A DNA stretch of 64,000 nt from Thalassoglobus polymorphus (lineage in GTDB: Bacteria; Planctomycetota; Planctomycetia; Planctomycetales; Planctomycetaceae). Position numbers and translations under genes: made by a program. Under the pieces are notes generated by a model. The model was not told the DNA's origin. It searched no databases and worked only from the letters and a program-made list of their open reading frames with translations. Positions within the stretch are counted from its first letter, which is position 1. Every line of letters starts with the position of its first letter. Shown piece by piece: positions 35,695 through 44,860 of this stretch. The stretch covers positions 6,150,001 through 6,214,000 of the forward strand of contig NZ_CP036267.1 of assembly GCF_007744255.1 (NCBI RefSeq), written 5' to 3'.

Positions 35695-35901
35695 CTGAAA
35701 TGAGGAATTCTGCGATCCCAAGAGTCCTGCAGTTTCTTGAGGTCGTAGAAATCTACTCGATGTTTCGATGCCTGATTCAATTTCTCGTGAGAGCGAATCA
35801 GGCTTTCGCCGAGACAAACTTGCCTCCTCGTGCCCGTGGAGGGTGCTCTTCATTTCATTCAATGAATCGCACATGTCCACGAGGTAGAATTCGTACAATT
35901 T

Positions 35902-35984
35902 TTAGAACTGATCCTGAAACTTGAAATTGCTCCCTCGAACTTTGAGGGAAGCGACTGTTCCAGAGGTTTTCGGACTGTTTCTTA
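35902..35984 (+). repeat. family A palindromic element, copy A8
   Basis: TTAGAACTGATCCTGAAACT ... GGTTTTCGGACTGTTTCTTA. The inner stem here is GCTCCCTC / GAGGGAAGC, whereas copy A2 pairs CTCAA / TTGAG at the same place: both arms changed together. It lies 6 bp after the DUF1328 stop. Confidence 0.9.
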
Positions 35985-35990
35985 ATTGTT

Positions 35991-36155
35991 TTAAACGTTG
36001 ACGCGGCGACCACTGAGTAGTGAGATGACAGCGAGAACCAGAAAGACAAAGAAGCAGATCTTAGCCGCTCCGTATGCCATACCACCGACCAAGCCAAATC
36101 CAAACAGACCAGCAAGTAACGCGATGACCAGAAATGTGAGTGCCCATCCTAACAT
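35991..36155 (-). CDS. DUF1328-family (YtjA-like) small membrane protein
   Basis: 54 residues. The translation begins [20 protein letters not shown], continues [20 protein letters not shown] and ends [10 protein letters not shown], which matches the two-helix DUF1328 pattern (W-A-L-x-F-x-V-I-A, G-F-G-G). GAAAGGG lies about 8 bp before the ATG. These proteins accompany stress genes in many bacteria; their function is unknown. A sigma-54-type element 48 bp upstream points at the gene and a bidirectional terminator lies 300 bp downstream, so it is probably monocistronic. Confidence 0.85.
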   Translation of the reverse strand: MLGWALTFLVIALLAGLFGFGLVGGMAYGAAKICFFVFLVLAVISLLSGRRVNV

Positions 36156-36202
36156 GATTTTTCCCTTTCAAAAGGAGTTTGATTTTTGTTGAAAGGTACT
36201 AA

Positions 36203-36218
36203 GGCACACCCTGTGCCA
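36203..36218 (-). promoter_or_regulatory. putative sigma-54 promoter of the DUF1328 gene
   Basis: Minus-strand TGGCACAGGGTGTGCC: exact -24 box TGGCAC and GG-N10-GC spacing; the -12 box GTGCC is weaker. The predicted start is near 36192, about 37 bp before the ATG. The sequence is also palindromic (GGCACA / TGTGCC). Confidence 0.6.
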
Positions 36219-36588
36219 ATTTCGGTTTACCATGTGTAATTGGTTTGTAAGATGTTTGTGGAAAGCCGTTTATGAATATTCACAGGATGTGTGAGTCGAT
36301 CAGTCCAGAAAAACGATCGGTCGCTGATCTATCGAACTGTCCATTCCGAGACCAGCAATTCTTTCGGTCTCTGCTTGATGTTCGACGCTCAAACTCTAAA
36401 AAGCATCCATGAGAATGTTTCTTGGAGTCAGGCCGACAAGAGCATCACAGACTTACGGCAGAACTGACAGCCCCAAACCACTCTGGGGCTCAAACTTCAT
36501 TACCCACGCAGAGAGAGGGGACAGGGAGGGACTCAGTCATAAAATCCGTTTCTTGAGAGCTTTCAACTCGCTCTCACATTGCGAGACG

Positions 36589-36690
36589 AGCTAGATCATC
36601 TTTCGAATTGGTGTTCAGGTTCTGCCTCGTGGCACACAGTCAATCACGTGACAAGACGCTCAATTCGCGGACACAATAAACACGAAAGTG
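36589..36690 (+). repeat. family B palindromic element, copy B9
   Basis: CTTTCGAATTGGTGTTCAGG, TTCTGCCTCGTGGCACACAG and, 30 bp on, CAATTCGCGGACACAATAAA. It lies in the 700-bp gap before the response regulator gene. A GC-rich stem AGCCCC / GGGGCT occurs at 36471-36491; no gene is seen here. Confidence 0.8.
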
Positions 36691-36859
36691 TTCCAGTTAA
36701 AAACAAGGGGACCAGAACGTTGCATAGAGTTCGGAGCGCAGAGTGCAGTCAGAATTTTTAATTCGTTGTTCTTCAGCGGGATGACGATTCTTCGTTGAAA
36801 TTTTGTTAGAGTTGAAAAAATAATTCACAGTCAGCCGAGGCTGATCTTTGGAGAAAAAC

Positions 36860-38311
36860 ATGGCACGAGTATTAGTTATCGATGATGACCGGTCGGTTCG
36901 AATCCTTGTTGAGAAGGGGTTGGAAAAGAGTGGGCATCATGTCTTTGCGGCTGCGAACGAAGCCGAAGGACTCGATGGGATTCGTGAGTTCAAACCGGAC
37001 GTGTTATTGCTCGATTTAGTTCTGAAGGAAGGTTCGGGACTGACAGTCTTTCAGAATGTCCAAAAGCTGGATTCGCGGCTACCGGTCATTTTCATCACCG
37101 GAGAAGCCGGGAGTGAAACGACGATCGAAGCGATGCAGATGGGAGCCTTGGACTACATCGCAAAACCTCTCGATATCACCATCCTTTCTGAGTTGGTCGA
37201 GCAAGCGGCTCGTACGCGACAACTCATGAACACGCCTGTGGCGCTCGGCGTGAATCCAGCAGGTTCTGGTGGGGACGATGCGTTTCTAGGTCGCAGTCCC
37301 AAAATGCTGGAGGTTTTCAAGATCATTGGTCGAGTTGCCAAACAGAAAATCCCGGTTCTCATCCGCGGAGAGAGCGGAACAGGCAAGGAATTAGTTGCCC
37401 GGGCAATTTATCAGCACAGCGACCGCTTTGATCGTCCATTTATGGAAGTCAACTGTGCTGCTCTCCCCGACACGCTTCTGGAGAGCGAGCTTTTTGGGCA
37501 TGAAAAAGGTTCATTCACCGGAGCGGATCAACGCCGGATTGGAAAGTTTGAACAGTGCGATGGCGGGACGATTTTTCTCGATGAAATCGGAGACATGGCA
37601 CCCGTTGTTCAGGCCAAGGTTTTGCGTCTCTTGCAAGAGCAGCGTTTCGAGAGGGTCGGAGGAAATGAGACGATCCAGACCGACGTTCGAATTGTGACCG
37701 CTACCAACCGTCAACTGGAAGAGATGGTTGAGGAAGGGAGCTTTCGTTCAGATTTGATGTATCGGCTGAATGGAGTGACGATTTCCTTGCCGCCGCTGCG
37801 TCAGCGAGGAGCAGATATCAAAGATCTGCTTCAATATTTCTTGTCTCAAGCGATTCAGGAACTCGGTTATCCTGAGTTGCAGGGACTCTCTGAAGATGCC
37901 CTGCAAGCCTTGATGGAGTATGAATGGCCCGGGAACGTTCGTGAGCTTCGATCGGTGATGCGCCAGGCTGTGATAAATTCGACTGGCACAGTCATTGCTG
38001 AGAGCTTTCTCCCTCCAGAAGTTCGGGGAATTCAAGTTGAAGAGACTGATTCGCGGGATGGGGAGAGTGACGGACGTTCTATCAACCTGGCTGGATTCGT
38101 GAGTCGCAGGCTGAAAGCAGGATCGACGAATTTGTACGCTGAAACTTTGGAAATCATGGAAAGATACCTGATGGCACAAGTTTTACAGCAGACAGAAGGG
38201 AACCAGTCTCAAGCTGCTGAAGTCCTGGGGATCACACGCGGAAAAATTCGGGATCGAATTGCCGCATTCGGAATCAATGTGAACAAGACGGTCTCGGTCG
38301 ATCCAGAGTGA
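36860..38311 (+). CDS. NtrC-family sigma-54-dependent response regulator
   Basis: 483 residues. The receiver domain (about 4-115) has the acidic pocket VIDDDR, phospho-acceptor D52 (LLLDLVL), T80 and K102. The AAA+ domain has Walker A GESGTGKE (170-177), the sigma-54 contact loop GSFTGA (217-222; Ser for the usual Ala), Walker B IFLDEIGDM and the R-finger region. The C-terminal Fis-type helix-turn-helix reads GNQSQAAEVLGITRGKIRDR. The start at 36860 has GGAG 6 bp before; the TTG at 36848 is inside that leader. The hybrid kinase gene follows by 27 bp, so they form a two-component operon. Likely activator of the sigma-54 promoters nearby. Confidence 0.95.
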   Translation: MARVLVIDDDRSVRILVEKGLEKSGHHVFAAANEAEGLDGIREFKPDVLLLDLVLKEGSGLTVFQNVQKLDSRLPVIFITGEAGSETTIEAMQMGALDYIAKPLDITILSELVEQAARTRQLMNTPVALGVNPAGSGGDDAFLGRSPKMLEVFKIIGRVAKQKIPVLIRGESGTGKELVARAIYQHSDRFDRPFMEVNCAALPDTLLESELFGHEKGSFTGADQRRIGKFEQCDGGTIFLDEIGDMAPVVQAKVLRLLQEQRFERVGGNETIQTDVRIVTATNRQLEEMVEEGSFRSDLMYRLNGVTISLPPLRQRGADIKDLLQYFLSQAIQELGYPELQGLSEDALQALMEYEWPGNVRELRSVMRQAVINSTGTVIAESFLPPEVRGIQVEETDSRDGESDGRSINLAGFVSRRLKAGSTNLYAETLEIMERYLMAQVLQQTEGNQSQAAEVLGITRGKIRDRIAAFGINVNKTVSVDPE

Positions 38312-38338
38312 CCAGCAACAAATATCGGGAGACATTTC

Positions 38339-41300
38339 GTGGCGGAGAACTGGCAATCACTCTTCTTTGAGCAGGTTCAAGATGCCTACATCGTGATTGA
38401 CGTCAATAGTGTCGTCCTGTCGTGGTCCACACAGGCTGAAAAGTTGTTTGGCTGGCGTGCGGAGGAAGCTGTCGGGGCGAGACTCGATTCTCTGATCATC
38501 CGTGATGAGGATCTGGATGCCCATTTGTCTGGATTGAAAACATATCAATCCACCGGTATGGGGCCACTCATCAACAATACGACAAAACATGTCGCGAAAA
38601 CGAAATCAGGCTCGACGATTCCCGTCGAACTGTATGTCGTCCCGATCAAATCAGGAGAGACCTCTCAATTTGTAGGTTGCGTTCGCGAAGCTGAAGAGGT
38701 TGACCGTCAATCGATCTCCCGACCCGCTCTTGAGTCGTTTCCTGGAGAGGAAAACTCGATTCAAATTGCTCTTCAAAACGCATTGCAGGAGATCTGTACG
38801 ACGCTGAATTGGGAGGTCGGTCACGGATTGATTGTCGATGAGCTTGAGAAAAGTTTAGTCTCGACCGAGATCTGGCAGTTTGCGACGCAAGAGGTCGCCT
38901 CTAAAGCATCTGACCTGAAGAATGCGACCCGTTTTACGTTAGGAGAAGATCTTCCGGGACGTGCCTGGGAGAATCACGAAGAAGTCTGGCTGGCGAACAG
39001 CAACTCTCCCAGAATCCGGGACAACGCATCCCTCAGCGAGTTCATCAACTCCGGAGTGGCTGTCCCAATTATCACCGATGGAAATGTCTCAGCGGTACTG
39101 GAGTTCTTCGATTCTGGAGACCGGGAGCAGAGTTCTGAGGTTGTGGAGTTCATCGAGCGGTCAGCTTCCAGGCTGAGCTATGAGCTTGAGCGGCATCGTT
39201 GGCATCGAGAAATGTCGTTCCTGGCAGAGATCGTCGAGTCAACGACTGATGCTGTGATTGGAAAGGATCGATCTGGAAAAATTGTACTCTGGAATCATGG
39301 CGCCGAGTTGACCTATGGGTATTCCGAGGCAGAAGCACTCGGAGAGTCGATCTCTATCATTTTGCCAGATGGGGTGAATGAAGAAGAGCAAGAAATTCGG
39401 GACATTGTTGCGACACAAAAACGCCTCTCCTCATTCGAGACGGTCCGGAAGAATAAGAATGGCGAACTTCTGGATATTTCGCTGACGATCACTCCGATTC
39501 GTGATCGGGAAAATCGATGGATCGGTTCCGCAACAATTGAACGCGATATCACCGCTTTTACTGAATCGATCTATGAGCTCCATGACCGCGAAGAAAAACT
39601 CCGGCTGATTATGGAAGCTTCGGGAGAAGCGATTTACGGCATCGACCTCGAAGGGAAATGCACGTTTGCGAATCGTGCTTGCATGCAAATTCTGGGGTAC
39701 GAATCAATGGATCAGGTGCATGGTCAAGACATGCATATGCTGATTCATCACTCTTTCGCAGACGGAACTGAGTATCCGCGATGCCAATGCAAAATTTTGG
39801 AAACATTTCGATTAGGGAAATCGATCCATATTCAAGACGAGGTTTTTTGGAAAAAAGACAACACAAGTTTTCCTGCAGAGTATTGGTCCTCGCCCATCCG
39901 TCGCGGTGATGAAATTGTTGGTGCGGTCATCGTCTTTGAGGACGCAACACAAAAGCATGCGGACGATCGAACGCGAGCAGAATTGGCAGCGATAGTTGAA
40001 TCTTCGCGTGATGCGATTATCGGGAAATCTCTCGATGGAATCATTAAAACCTGGAATCGTTCAGCGGAAGAGCTTTACGGATATTCCGCACATGAAGCAA
40101 TCGGCCAGGCGTATTCGTCGCTTGTCTGTCAGGGAGATGACTCAGAATCGACAGTTCAGGAGATCAATAACGATGATTCCGGAATCCCAGTAGAAGCTGT
40201 CAGGCGACGCAAAGATGGGACTCTGATTGATGTCGGGGTGACGGAGTCAGCGATTCATATTGCTCAAGGGAAGATTGTCGGGACGGCATCGATTGAGCGA
40301 GATATCACCGTTCGAAAACAACGCGAGGCCGAACTCGAATCCGCTCGCAAAACTGCGGAAGTCGCAAACCAGACGAAAACAGAATTCCTCGCAAACATTA
40401 GCCATGAATTACGCACACCTATGAACGGTGTGTTAGGGATGCTTCAGGTCGCACTTGAAGAGCAACTTCCCGCAGCTTTGAGAGACTATCTGGCAACAGC
40501 TCACGATTCTGCGGAAACGTTGTTGTTGCTTCTCGACGAGTTATTGGACTTTTCTCGTTTGGAAACGGGACAGTTTGAAATCATTTCCGAAACGTTCGAT
40601 ATTCATTCGGAAATCGATTTGGCTTTGAAGGCCCTTGCTCTACGCGCTCACGAGAAAGGGCTGGAATTGATCGTCGACATTGATCCGAATGTCCCTGTCT
40701 GGGTTGAAGGTGATGCGGGACGTCTTCGTCAAATTATCACCAACCTTGTTGGCAATTCGATTAAGTTTACGGACGTCGGCGATGTCGTGTTGAAGGTGGT
40801 GAATGAATCTCGAACGGAGGAATTCATCCGATTGAAATTTATCGTCAAGGATACAGGAATCGGGATTCCGGAGGAAAATCTGGAAACGATTTTCTCTCCC
40901 TTCACTCAAGTTGATGCCTCAATGACACGTGCCCGAAGCGGGTCCGGACTTGGGTTGGCGATTTGCGATGAACTCATTGAAAAAATGGGTGGGACAATTT
41001 CAGTCACCAGTGAAGTCGGAGTTGGGACCACCTTTGAAGTGAATCTTCTCTTCCGTTTTGCTAACAAGCCGGAGCATCATCCAGACTTGCGTCAATTGGC
41101 AGGAGAACAGGCTCTCGTTGTTGACGATAATGATGCAAACCGGGAGATCCTTTCGAAACTCCTCGACAATTTTTCGATGCGGGTCAACTCTGCTGAAAAC
41201 GCAGGAGAAGCAATCAATTTATTGCGTAAATCGTCGGACTCTGAGTCAGTCTTTGGGATTGCGATCATCGATTCTCTGATGCCTGAAACGGACGGGATGA

Positions 41301-42274
41301 GTCTGGTTCAAGAGTTGCGGAATCAAGGCAACAACATGCCGATTATTCTCATGGTCTCTCCCGGAGAGCGACTCGCCGTTGAGCAAAATGCCCAGAAGCT
41401 TGGGATTTCAACATTTCTGGAAAAACCGGTCTCTCGCTCAGATGTTTTCGATGCGGTCATGACAGCCTTGCGCGGACCACAATTAACCCGTGAGTCGTTT
41501 GAAGAGCTGACTCCTGTTTCACATCGATCGCTCTCGGTCCTTGTTGCGGAAGATACTCCTGCCAATCAAAAAGTGGTCAGGGCGATTCTGGAAAGGCGAG
41601 GGCATCAGGTGACGATTGCTCACAACGGAAAAGAAGTGTTGACGAAGCTGAATAATGATCAGGTCTTCGACATTATCTTGATGGATGTTCAGATGCCTGT
41701 GATGGATGGGTTACAGGCGACTCGGGCGATTCGTGATCAGAAGGAATTCCATGATATTCCGATTATTGCGATGACTGCCCATGCTCGCCGTGAAGATCGC
41801 AGGCGTTGTCTTCAAGCGGGAATGTCCGGATATATTTCCAAGCCATTGGACGTCAACAAATTGATTCGGCTCATAGAAAAATTATCCAAGAGTAAAAAAA
41901 ACAGTCCAGCTCAGGTTGAATCAAAATCATCTAGTCGAGAAAAAGTTGAACCTCCAAAGATCGTAAATTTAGATGCAGCTCTCAAGCGGTTGGGAGACGA
42001 TGAGGAACTTTTGGATTATATGAAAACTGCGTTTCTAGAAGATTCTCCGCAGTTGCTTGAAGAAATTAAGACTGCCCATGAGAAGTCCAGTTTTCCAGAG
42101 TTGCACCGGGCTGCACACAGCTTAAAAGGGCTGGCATCAAATTTCGATGCTTTCAATCTTATTGCTTCAGCACTAGAAATTGAGAACGCGGCAAAGGTGA
42201 GCCAGCCGGTCGATGCCTCTTTGATTGCTCAGGTCGAAAGTGATCTGAGCGATGTCACAGAGGCCATCCAATAG
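38339..42274 (+). CDS. cytosolic hybrid histidine kinase: PAS-GAF-PAS-PAS-PAS-HisKA-HATPase-REC-REC-HPt
   Basis: 1311 residues without a membrane segment. PAS 1 is at about 5-115 (YIVIDVNSVVLSWSTQAEKL), a GAF-like domain at about 140-285, then three PAS domains (about 295-410, 420-540, 545-660; each has the W-N-x-x-A-E pattern). The phospho-acceptor His is in NISHELRTPMNG (about 686), the ATPase N-box is ITNLVGNSIKFTD (about 800) with DTGIGIPEENL and GSGLGLAICDEL. Receiver 1 starts LVVDDNDANREIL (about 924), receiver 2 LVAEDTPANQKVV (about 1064) with LMDVQMPVMDG, and the HPt histidine is in HRAAHSLKGLASN (about 1256). A phosphorelay would pass from HPt to the regulator upstream. GTG start with GGGAG upstream. 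Confidence 0.94.
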   Translation: MAENWQSLFFEQVQDAYIVIDVNSVVLSWSTQAEKLFGWRAEEAVGARLDSLIIRDEDLDAHLSGLKTYQSTGMGPLINNTTKHVAKTKSGSTIPVELYVVPIKSGETSQFVGCVREAEEVDRQSISRPALESFPGEENSIQIALQNALQEICTTLNWEVGHGLIVDELEKSLVSTEIWQFATQEVASKASDLKNATRFTLGEDLPGRAWENHEEVWLANSNSPRIRDNASLSEFINSGVAVPIITDGNVSAVLEFFDSGDREQSSEVVEFIERSASRLSYELERHRWHREMSFLAEIVESTTDAVIGKDRSGKIVLWNHGAELTYGYSEAEALGESISIILPDGVNEEEQEIRDIVATQKRLSSFETVRKNKNGELLDISLTITPIRDRENRWIGSATIERDITAFTESIYELHDREEKLRLIMEASGEAIYGIDLEGKCTFANRACMQILGYESMDQVHGQDMHMLIHHSFADGTEYPRCQCKILETFRLGKSIHIQDEVFWKKDNTSFPAEYWSSPIRRGDEIVGAVIVFEDATQKHADDRTRAELAAIVESSRDAIIGKSLDGIIKTWNRSAEELYGYSAHEAIGQAYSSLVCQGDDSESTVQEINNDDSGIPVEAVRRRKDGTLIDVGVTESAIHIAQGKIVGTASIERDITVRKQREAELESARKTAEVANQTKTEFLANISHELRTPMNGVLGMLQVALEEQLPAALRDYLATAHDSAETLLLLLDELLDFSRLETGQFEIISETFDIHSEIDLALKALALRAHEKGLELIVDIDPNVPVWVEGDAGRLRQIITNLVGNSIKFTDVGDVVLKVVNESRTEEFIRLKFIVKDTGIGIPEENLETIFSPFTQVDASMTRARSGSGLGLAICDELIEKMGGTISVTSEVGVGTTFEVNLLFRFANKPEHHPDLRQLAGEQALVVDDNDANREILSKLLDNFSMRVNSAENAGEAINLLRKSSDSESVFGIAIIDSLMPETDGMSLVQELRNQGNNMPIILMVSPGERLAVEQNAQKLGISTFLEKPVSRSDVFDAVMTALRGPQLTRESFEELTPVSHRSLSVLVAEDTPANQKVVRAILERRGHQVTIAHNGKEVLTKLNNDQVFDIILMDVQMPVMDGLQATRAIRDQKEFHDIPIIAMTAHARREDRRRCLQAGMSGYISKPLDVNKLIRLIEKLSKSKKNSPAQVESKSSSREKVEPPKIVNLDAALKRLGDDEELLDYMKTAFLEDSPQLLEEIKTAHEKSSFPELHRAAHSLKGLASNFDAFNLIASALEIENAAKVSQPVDASLIAQVESDLSDVTEAIQ

Positions 42275-42410
42275 TCGAGCTGAAGGCGTGGTCATTCACT
42301 GAGATACGATCGTGAGACTCGCTGGTTGTTCAGGTCTTGTGAAGCAAGGGAGGCCGACGAAAATGTCTGCACTGCTCAATATTAACAGTATCAACAATAC
42401 CAATAGAAAC

Positions 42411-42438
42411 CGCGGATAGCCTGCTGAAGCTATCCGCG
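42411..42438. terminator. stem-loop between convergent genes
   Basis: Perfect 10-bp stem CGCGGATAGC / GCTATCCGCG with an 8-base loop, between the hybrid kinase and the DUF2383 gene. No T-tract, so termination is uncertain. Confidence 0.5.
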
Positions 42439-42469
42439 TGCATGATAATCAATGATCCGCCACATGTTT

Positions 42470-42940
42470 TTAATCGTCTGCGAGTGAGTCGCGCAGGTCG
42501 CGAATTTGATCGTGAGTTGCTTTGACGCTGGCGTACTGACGAGTCAAGATATCGTTGACAGCGCTTCCCGCTGTCTGTCGGAGCACCTCTTCGTAGGCAT
42601 CTTTAATTTGATCCTCGCCTCGTTCGACTTCAGCCACAACGGCATGATTATCGTTCGATGTCATCAGCTCACGGCATTTCATCCAGCATCGGTGAAGTGC
42701 TGCGGCATAGCTGCCTGACCGATTTACATTTTTGTCGTTAATGGTCAGGTAGGTTGCCAACTCGTCTGCCTGTTTTCGTCGTTGCTGGCCAATTTCTTCG
42801 AAAGCAACTTTGAGCACATCAGAGTCGATGTTTTTTGCTGCATACTCAAATCCATCTGAGCTATCGACGTTCATTTGAACGAGTTGCTCCAGACTTTCAA
42901 TTGTGGTTTTATTCAAATCTGCTTTTGTTTCGAGAGCCAT
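42470..42940 (-). CDS. PA2169-type (DUF2383) four-helix-bundle protein
   Basis: 156 residues, all helical. The pattern TIESLEQLVQMNVDSSDGFE, YAAKNIDSDVLKVAFEEIGQ, QRRKQADELATYL and the final RQYASVKATHDQIRDLRDSL fits the ferritin-like DUF2383 family, in which glutamate/histidine positions could bind metal. Family members are stress-induced; the role is unknown. The start at 42940 is fixed by GGAGG 7 bp upstream; the frame extends to 43159 without support. A strong sigma-54-type element lies 54 bp before the ATG. Confidence 0.88.
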   Translation of the reverse strand: MALETKADLNKTTIESLEQLVQMNVDSSDGFEYAAKNIDSDVLKVAFEEIGQQRRKQADELATYLTINDKNVNRSGSYAAALHRCWMKCRELMTSNDNHAVVAEVERGEDQIKDAYEEVLRQTAGSAVNDILTRQYASVKATHDQIRDLRDSLADD

Positions 42941-42993
42941 CTCTATTCCTCCGAAATTAAATATGATTGAGTTGAGAATATAGAAGTAGTTAG

Positions 42994-43009
42994 GGCAAGG
43001 AATGTGCCA
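42994..43009 (-). promoter_or_regulatory. putative sigma-54 promoter of the DUF2383 gene
   Basis: Minus-strand TGGCACATTCCTTGCC: exact TGGCAC, exact TTGC, GG-N10-GC. The best match in the window. The predicted start is near 42983, about 43 bp before the ATG. Confidence 0.72.
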
Positions 43010-43682
43010 AAGCCGTTGACAATCTAATATGCCCTCCTCCCGAGTGCCCTGCTCTTGGAACGGAAAACGATACGAATTGCAGTGAATCGTCACAGATTCG
43101 TTGAATTCCCGGAGGTCATCGAGATGTTCTGGATTTTTTTTGGGAACGGACGGATTCACCAGCTTCGGAAGCCGTTCTCAATATGTTTGATTGCTACTCT
43201 GCCAGCCTGATTGAATATCTGTCAGCTTGATGAGCGACGATAGACGGCAGGTCACAAATGATGAAAAATCAGTGACGACATTGTGCGACCGAAACATTGT
43301 GCGACTGAACTGTCAACTTGAAACAAGCATTATGACTGGATGAAGTCCCCGGTCTCTGAAGGGAGTTTCTCCTACTGCTGACGTTGTGTCCTCCAGCGGA
43401 CAGAAAAAAGATCGCGTGAGGAGACGTCGCGTATCGACCCAATGTTCCAGTTTCAGGTTTGTACTCGTTCGGTAAATGCCTTTCTCACTCAGCCACTTGT
43501 TTAGCGCTTCAAAGATCTTTACGCACAGAGTTGTCTTTTCTCGCAATGTTGATGTGAGAGAGAGTTGGCGTGAAAACTTTCTTTGTTGGCTGGTTCTCGA
43601 TCAGTGTGAGTTGTCTGAGATCAGTTTCTTGCGTTGAACTCCGCTTGAACATTCTTGGTGTGAAGCCGTTTCGCTTTTGCAC
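43010..43682. other. intergenic, no supported gene
   Basis: Nearly 700 bp. A minus-strand frame at 43313-43546 has LNKWLSEKGIYRTSTNLK, faintly like the middle of IS5-group transposases, but it has no start signal, no conserved acidic residues and no terminal repeats. I see no tRNA or terminator. Confidence 0.5.
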
Positions 43683-43781
43683 TTCACGAATTGGTGTTTG
43701 TGTCCAACCTTGTGGCGGGCAGTAAATTTACTGGTGAAACGCGTTCTGTGCGGGCACGCGGTTGAGGAAACTGCTTTGGAA
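43683..43781 (+). repeat. family B palindromic element, copy B10
   Basis: TTCACGAATTGGTGTTTGTG, CAACCTTGTGGCGGGCAGTA, GAAACGCGTTCTGTGCGGGC and GAGGAAACTGCTTTGGA. It lies 65 bp before the sigma-54-like element of the lipoprotein gene, where an activator site might be expected. Confidence 0.8.
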
Positions 43782-43845
43782 TTCACATGGGCGTTCATGC
43801 TGGAGCAGTCAAAGAGTTTGCAAAAAATGATGAGAAAAAAGACTT

Positions 43846-43861
43846 TGGCATAAAGCCTGCA
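43846..43861 (+). promoter_or_regulatory. putative sigma-54 promoter of the lipoprotein gene
   Basis: TGGCATAAAGCCTGCA with GG-N10-GC spacing; -24 TGGCA and -12 TGCA match. The predicted start is near 43872, about 70 bp before the ATG at 43944. Confidence 0.6.
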
Positions 43862-43943
43862 TAACCCGGTTTCATCAAACATCAGAACAATCTTCAACAG
43901 TCAGTTGAATGATTCCAAATTTTTAAACAAAAGGAGTATGCAG

Positions 43944-44528
43944 ATGTTATTTAAGCAACCTCACCTGATTCTTTGTCTCGCCGGGCTTCTTGCAGTTGGC
44001 TGTACCACAGATTCGGGAGACATTCAGGAAGCACGTCAGGATCTGGAAGAAACGAAACAGGAAGCCAGACAGGACATCGCTCAGGCCGAACAGAACGTTC
44101 ATGAAACTCGTAAGTTCAGCCAGGAAGAAATGGAAGAAGAGCAAGAAGCTCTAGAGAACTTGGCTGAGACCAAGAAGGAAGCTCGAGAGGACATCAACTC
44201 AGCAGAGAAGGAGCTTCGCGAAACAAAAAAGGAAGCTGAGAAAGATCGCAGAGCCAATCTGGAAGCCGCCCAGGAAGATCTGAAAGCTCAGGAGAAAGAC
44301 GTTCTTCAAGCCCAACAAAATGTTGATGAATTGAAGGTCGAACTTGACGCCGCACAAGCGAAGCTGAAGGAACTTCAAGAGGGTGCCGACAAGGATGCAA
44401 TTGATGCAGCCCAGGATGAAGTCAAATCGAAACTTGAAGAACTGAAAGAAGCAAAGAATACTCTTCAAGAAGAAAAAGATGAAGTTGCTAACTCTCACAA
44501 GAAGATTGACGAATTAAAATCTGAGTAG
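43944..44528 (+). CDS. coiled-coil lipoprotein
   Basis: 194 residues. The ATG at 43944 is chosen because AAGGAG (43931-43936) lies 7 bp upstream; the ATG at 43938 would be only 1 bp away. The signal peptide MLFKQPHLILCLAGLLAVGC ends in a lipobox with Cys20 as the lipidated residue. The rest is highly charged, almost all Glu/Lys/Ala/Gln, with a repeating pattern around E-T-K-(K/Q)-E-A-(R/E)-x-D (LEETKQEARQDIA; LAETKKEAREDIN; LRETKKEAEKDRR), predicted to form a long parallel coiled coil anchored in a membrane. It resembles Lpp/alanine-zipper-like envelope spacers in form only. Flanked by a sigma-54-like promoter and a strong terminator, so monocistronic. Confidence 0.85.
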   Translation: MLFKQPHLILCLAGLLAVGCTTDSGDIQEARQDLEETKQEARQDIAQAEQNVHETRKFSQEEMEEEQEALENLAETKKEAREDINSAEKELRETKKEAEKDRRANLEAAQEDLKAQEKDVLQAQQNVDELKVELDAAQAKLKELQEGADKDAIDAAQDEVKSKLEELKEAKNTLQEEKDEVANSHKKIDELKSE

Positions 44529-44571
44529 AGTTTTGATTCACACTCTTTTCGGAGAGATTAAATCAGAGAGT

Positions 44572-44609
44572 CGCGAGAGGATGATCATCATCCTCTCGCG
44601 GCTTTTTTT
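44572..44609 (+). terminator. Rho-independent terminator
   Basis: 14-bp stem CGCGAGAGGATGAT / ATCATCCTCTCGCG followed by GGCTTTTTTTG, 43 bp after the lipoprotein stop. Confidence 0.95.
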
Positions 44610-44720
44610 GTTTTGACACTTTTTGTACTAGCACTTTTAAAAATCAGTCGGGGGCGAATTCAGTTTCAGAGCTTTACGCAGGTGGTTGCACGAGAGCACA
44701 AAACACGACACGATACCAGT

Positions 44721-44825
44721 CCTCGAATTGGTGTTCGCGGTTTGTGGCCTGGCGAGCATTCTATGGAGTTCTGAAAGTAGAACTTCGTTGACACGAGAAG
44801 CGTTCCCCGACAGGGCAAGCAGTGA
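44721..44825 (+). repeat. family B palindromic element, degenerate copy B11
   Basis: CCTCGAATTGGTGTTCGCGG, TTTGTGGCCTGGCGAGCATT and ACACGAGAAGCGTTCCCCGA keep the order of family B segments. Upstream of the FAD monooxygenase gene. Confidence 0.6.
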
Positions 44826-44860
44826 GAATATTCTGAATCGATCGGTTTACGAACATTAGA

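Noticed and set aside
35509-35898. 129-residue minus-strand frame left of the DUF1328 gene
   Set aside because: It crosses a strong bidirectional terminator and a family B fragment; composition is not protein-like.
43313-43546. Possible IS5-like transposase remnant (LNKWLSEKGIYRTSTN)
   Set aside because: Similarity is faint; no DDE residues, no terminal inverted repeats or target duplication seen.
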